Below, piece by piece: positions 63,201 to 64,000 of a stretch of DNA of 64,000 nt. A model generated the notes under the pieces. It was not told the DNA's origin and searched no databases. It was given only the letters and a program-made list of their open reading frames with translations. The stretch lies in the NCBI RefSeq assembly GCF_047675955.1, contig NW_027327441.1:598291-662290 (forward strand). The letters run 5' to 3'. The position numbers and the translations under genes were made by a program. This DNA comes from Chlorocebus sabaeus (lineage: Eukaryota; Chordata; Mammalia; Primates; Cercopithecidae). Numbering within the stretch: the stretch's first letter is position 1; each line of letters opens with the position of its first letter.

Positions 63201-64000
63201 GAAAGGATTCTTGATGGGAAAGATGTAACTCTGTGAGATGAATTAACAGAACACAGAGCAGTTTCTCAGAAAGCTTCTTTCCAGTTTTGAACGGAAGATA
63301 CTTCCTTTTTTCACCATAGGCCTCTATGGGCTTCCAAATATCACTTTGCCAATTCCACAAGAACGGCCTTAGCGAAAGGGTTCTTGAAGGGAAAGATGTA
63401 ACTCTGTGAGATGAATTAACGGAACACAGAGCAGTTTCTCAGAAAGCTTCTTCCAGTTTTGAACGGAAGTAATTTCCTTTTTCACCATAGCCCTCTATGG
63501 GCTTCCAAATATCACTTTGCCAATTCCCACAAGAACAGCCTTAGCGAAAGGCTTCTTGAAGGGAAAGATGTAACTCTGTGAGATGAATTAACAGAACACA
63601 GAGCAGTTTCTCAGAAAGCTTCTTTCCAGTTTTGAACGGAAGATATTTCCTTTTTCACCATAGCCCTCTATGGGCTTCCAAATATCACTTTGCCAAATCC
63701 ACAAGAACAGCCTTAGCGAAAGGCTTCTTGAAGGGAAAGATGTAACTCGGTGAGATGAATTAACAGAACATAGAGCAGTTTCTCAGAAAGCTTCTTTCCA
63801 GTATTAAACGCAAGATATTTCCTTTTTCACCATAACCCTCTATGGGCTTCCAAATATCATTTTGCCAATTCCACAAGAACAGCCTTAGCGAAAGGCTTCT
63901 TGAACTGAAAGATGTAACTCTGGGAGATGAATTAACAGAACACAGAGCAGTTTCTCAGAAAGCTTCTTTCCAGTTTTGAACGGAAGATATTTCCTTTTTC
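59932..64000 (-). repeat. Long duplication, right copy, running off the window
   Basis: This repeats 49,445-53,513. The offset is 10,487 bp up to about 61,150, then changes one base at a time eleven times and ends at 10,490 bp from 63,530 to the window end. The indels are confined to 61,150-63,530 and include TAACCTCTG, TAAACACTG, GAGAATGAATT, AACGGGCC, GTTACTTTCC, CCTTTTTTCACC, CTTCTTCCAG and ATTCCCACAAG. Base substitutions against the left copy are few (for example GATAGTTCC at 62,265 vs GATACTTCC). The copy is real as an array segment, but its base-level sequence is doubtful in this part. Confidence 0.85.

Larger units (their letters stand above)
1..64000 (-). repeat. Alpha-satellite DNA, 172-bp monomers, whole window
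   Basis: The start of the monomer (TTCTCAGAAAGC) recurs every 172 bp from base 1 to base 63,952. That gives about 372 monomers with a net loss of only 33 bases, mostly single-base deletions. All monomers point the same way. I mark the strand minus because the reverse complement corresponds to the usual orientation of the human alpha-satellite consensus; shared landmarks include GAAGATATTTCC, CACCATAG and AACTCTGTGAG. The reverse complement also matches my memory of the 172-bp African green monkey HindIII satellite. Alpha satellite forms primate centromeres and pericentromeres, where CENP-A chromatin and the kinetochore assemble on part of it. No Alu, LINE, LTR, inversion or unique insert interrupts the array. 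There are no genes: no frame stays open beyond about 90 codons, as expected because 172 is not divisible by 3. The family call is very firm; the guenon/Chlorocebus assignment is likely but inferred. Confidence 0.97.

Noticed and set aside
1..64000. CRISPR array
   Set aside because: The regular spacing is of complete 172-bp units with no variable spacers between short direct repeats, and the sequence is recognisably primate alpha satellite.
1..64000. Papionin-type dimeric alpha satellite (about 340 bp, two alternating monomers)
   Set aside because: Neighbouring monomers do not alternate between two divergent classes; subtypes differ at only a few positions and recur in irregular or many-monomer orders.
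1..64000. Embedded Alu, LINE, LTR, rRNA or tRNA sequence
   Set aside because: The monomer phase drifts by only 33 bases over the whole window, leaving no room for an insertion, and no foreign sequence was seen.

Overview
The window is one uninterrupted block of primate alpha-satellite (centromeric) DNA. It holds no gene, RNA gene, transposon or unique sequence that I can support. About 372 head-to-tail monomers of about 172 bp fill it from end to end, all in the same orientation. Nearly every monomer has a HindIII site (AAGCTT), a close match to the 17-bp pJ-alpha box, and no recognisable CENP-B box. The reverse complement of the monomer agrees with my recollection of the 172-bp African green monkey alpha satellite. 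The monomers do not alternate between two divergent types as in macaque and baboon dimers. The best guess is therefore a centromere or pericentromere of a guenon-type Old World monkey, probably Chlorocebus. The host is an inference from recalled consensus sequences, not a database match.

Layout. From 1 to about 6.5 kb the monomers are relatively diverse, with only old, imperfect long-range copies. From 6.5 to 14.5 kb a tetramer (687 bp) is followed by a decamer (1,718 bp, about 2.7 copies) whose middle copy carries a three-monomer patch resembling sequence 4.1 kb upstream. From 14.5 to 17.85 kb it is again irregular. From 17.85 to 22.35 kb there are two near-identical 13-mers (2,236 bp each). 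These lie partly inside a much larger tandem duplication: 66 monomers (11,346 bp, about 19.07-30.42 kb), then a second copy (30.42-40.74 kb) that lacks exactly six monomers (1,032 bp). From 41.0 to 42.8 kb the sequence of 16.8-18.7 kb returns with one monomer deleted. A 7-mer pair (1,202 bp) spans 42.8-45.2 kb. From 45.4 to 60.2 kb there is a mosaic of overlapping 19-, 41-, 60-, 9- and 8-monomer duplications. From about 59.9 kb to the window end the sequence repeats 49.4-53.5 kb at an offset of about 10.49 kb.

The biology is therefore the history of the array: unequal exchange at almost every scale from 3 to 66 monomers, conversion-like patches, and in-register deletions. The most checkable oddity is a cluster of eleven single-base indels at 61.15-63.53 kb relative to its otherwise near-identical copy at 50.66-53.04 kb. 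That looks more like consensus sequencing error than evolution.

Limits: duplication ends were read by eye from diagnostic variants and are accurate to tens of bases, unless a switch point is stated more tightly. Percent identities were not computed.
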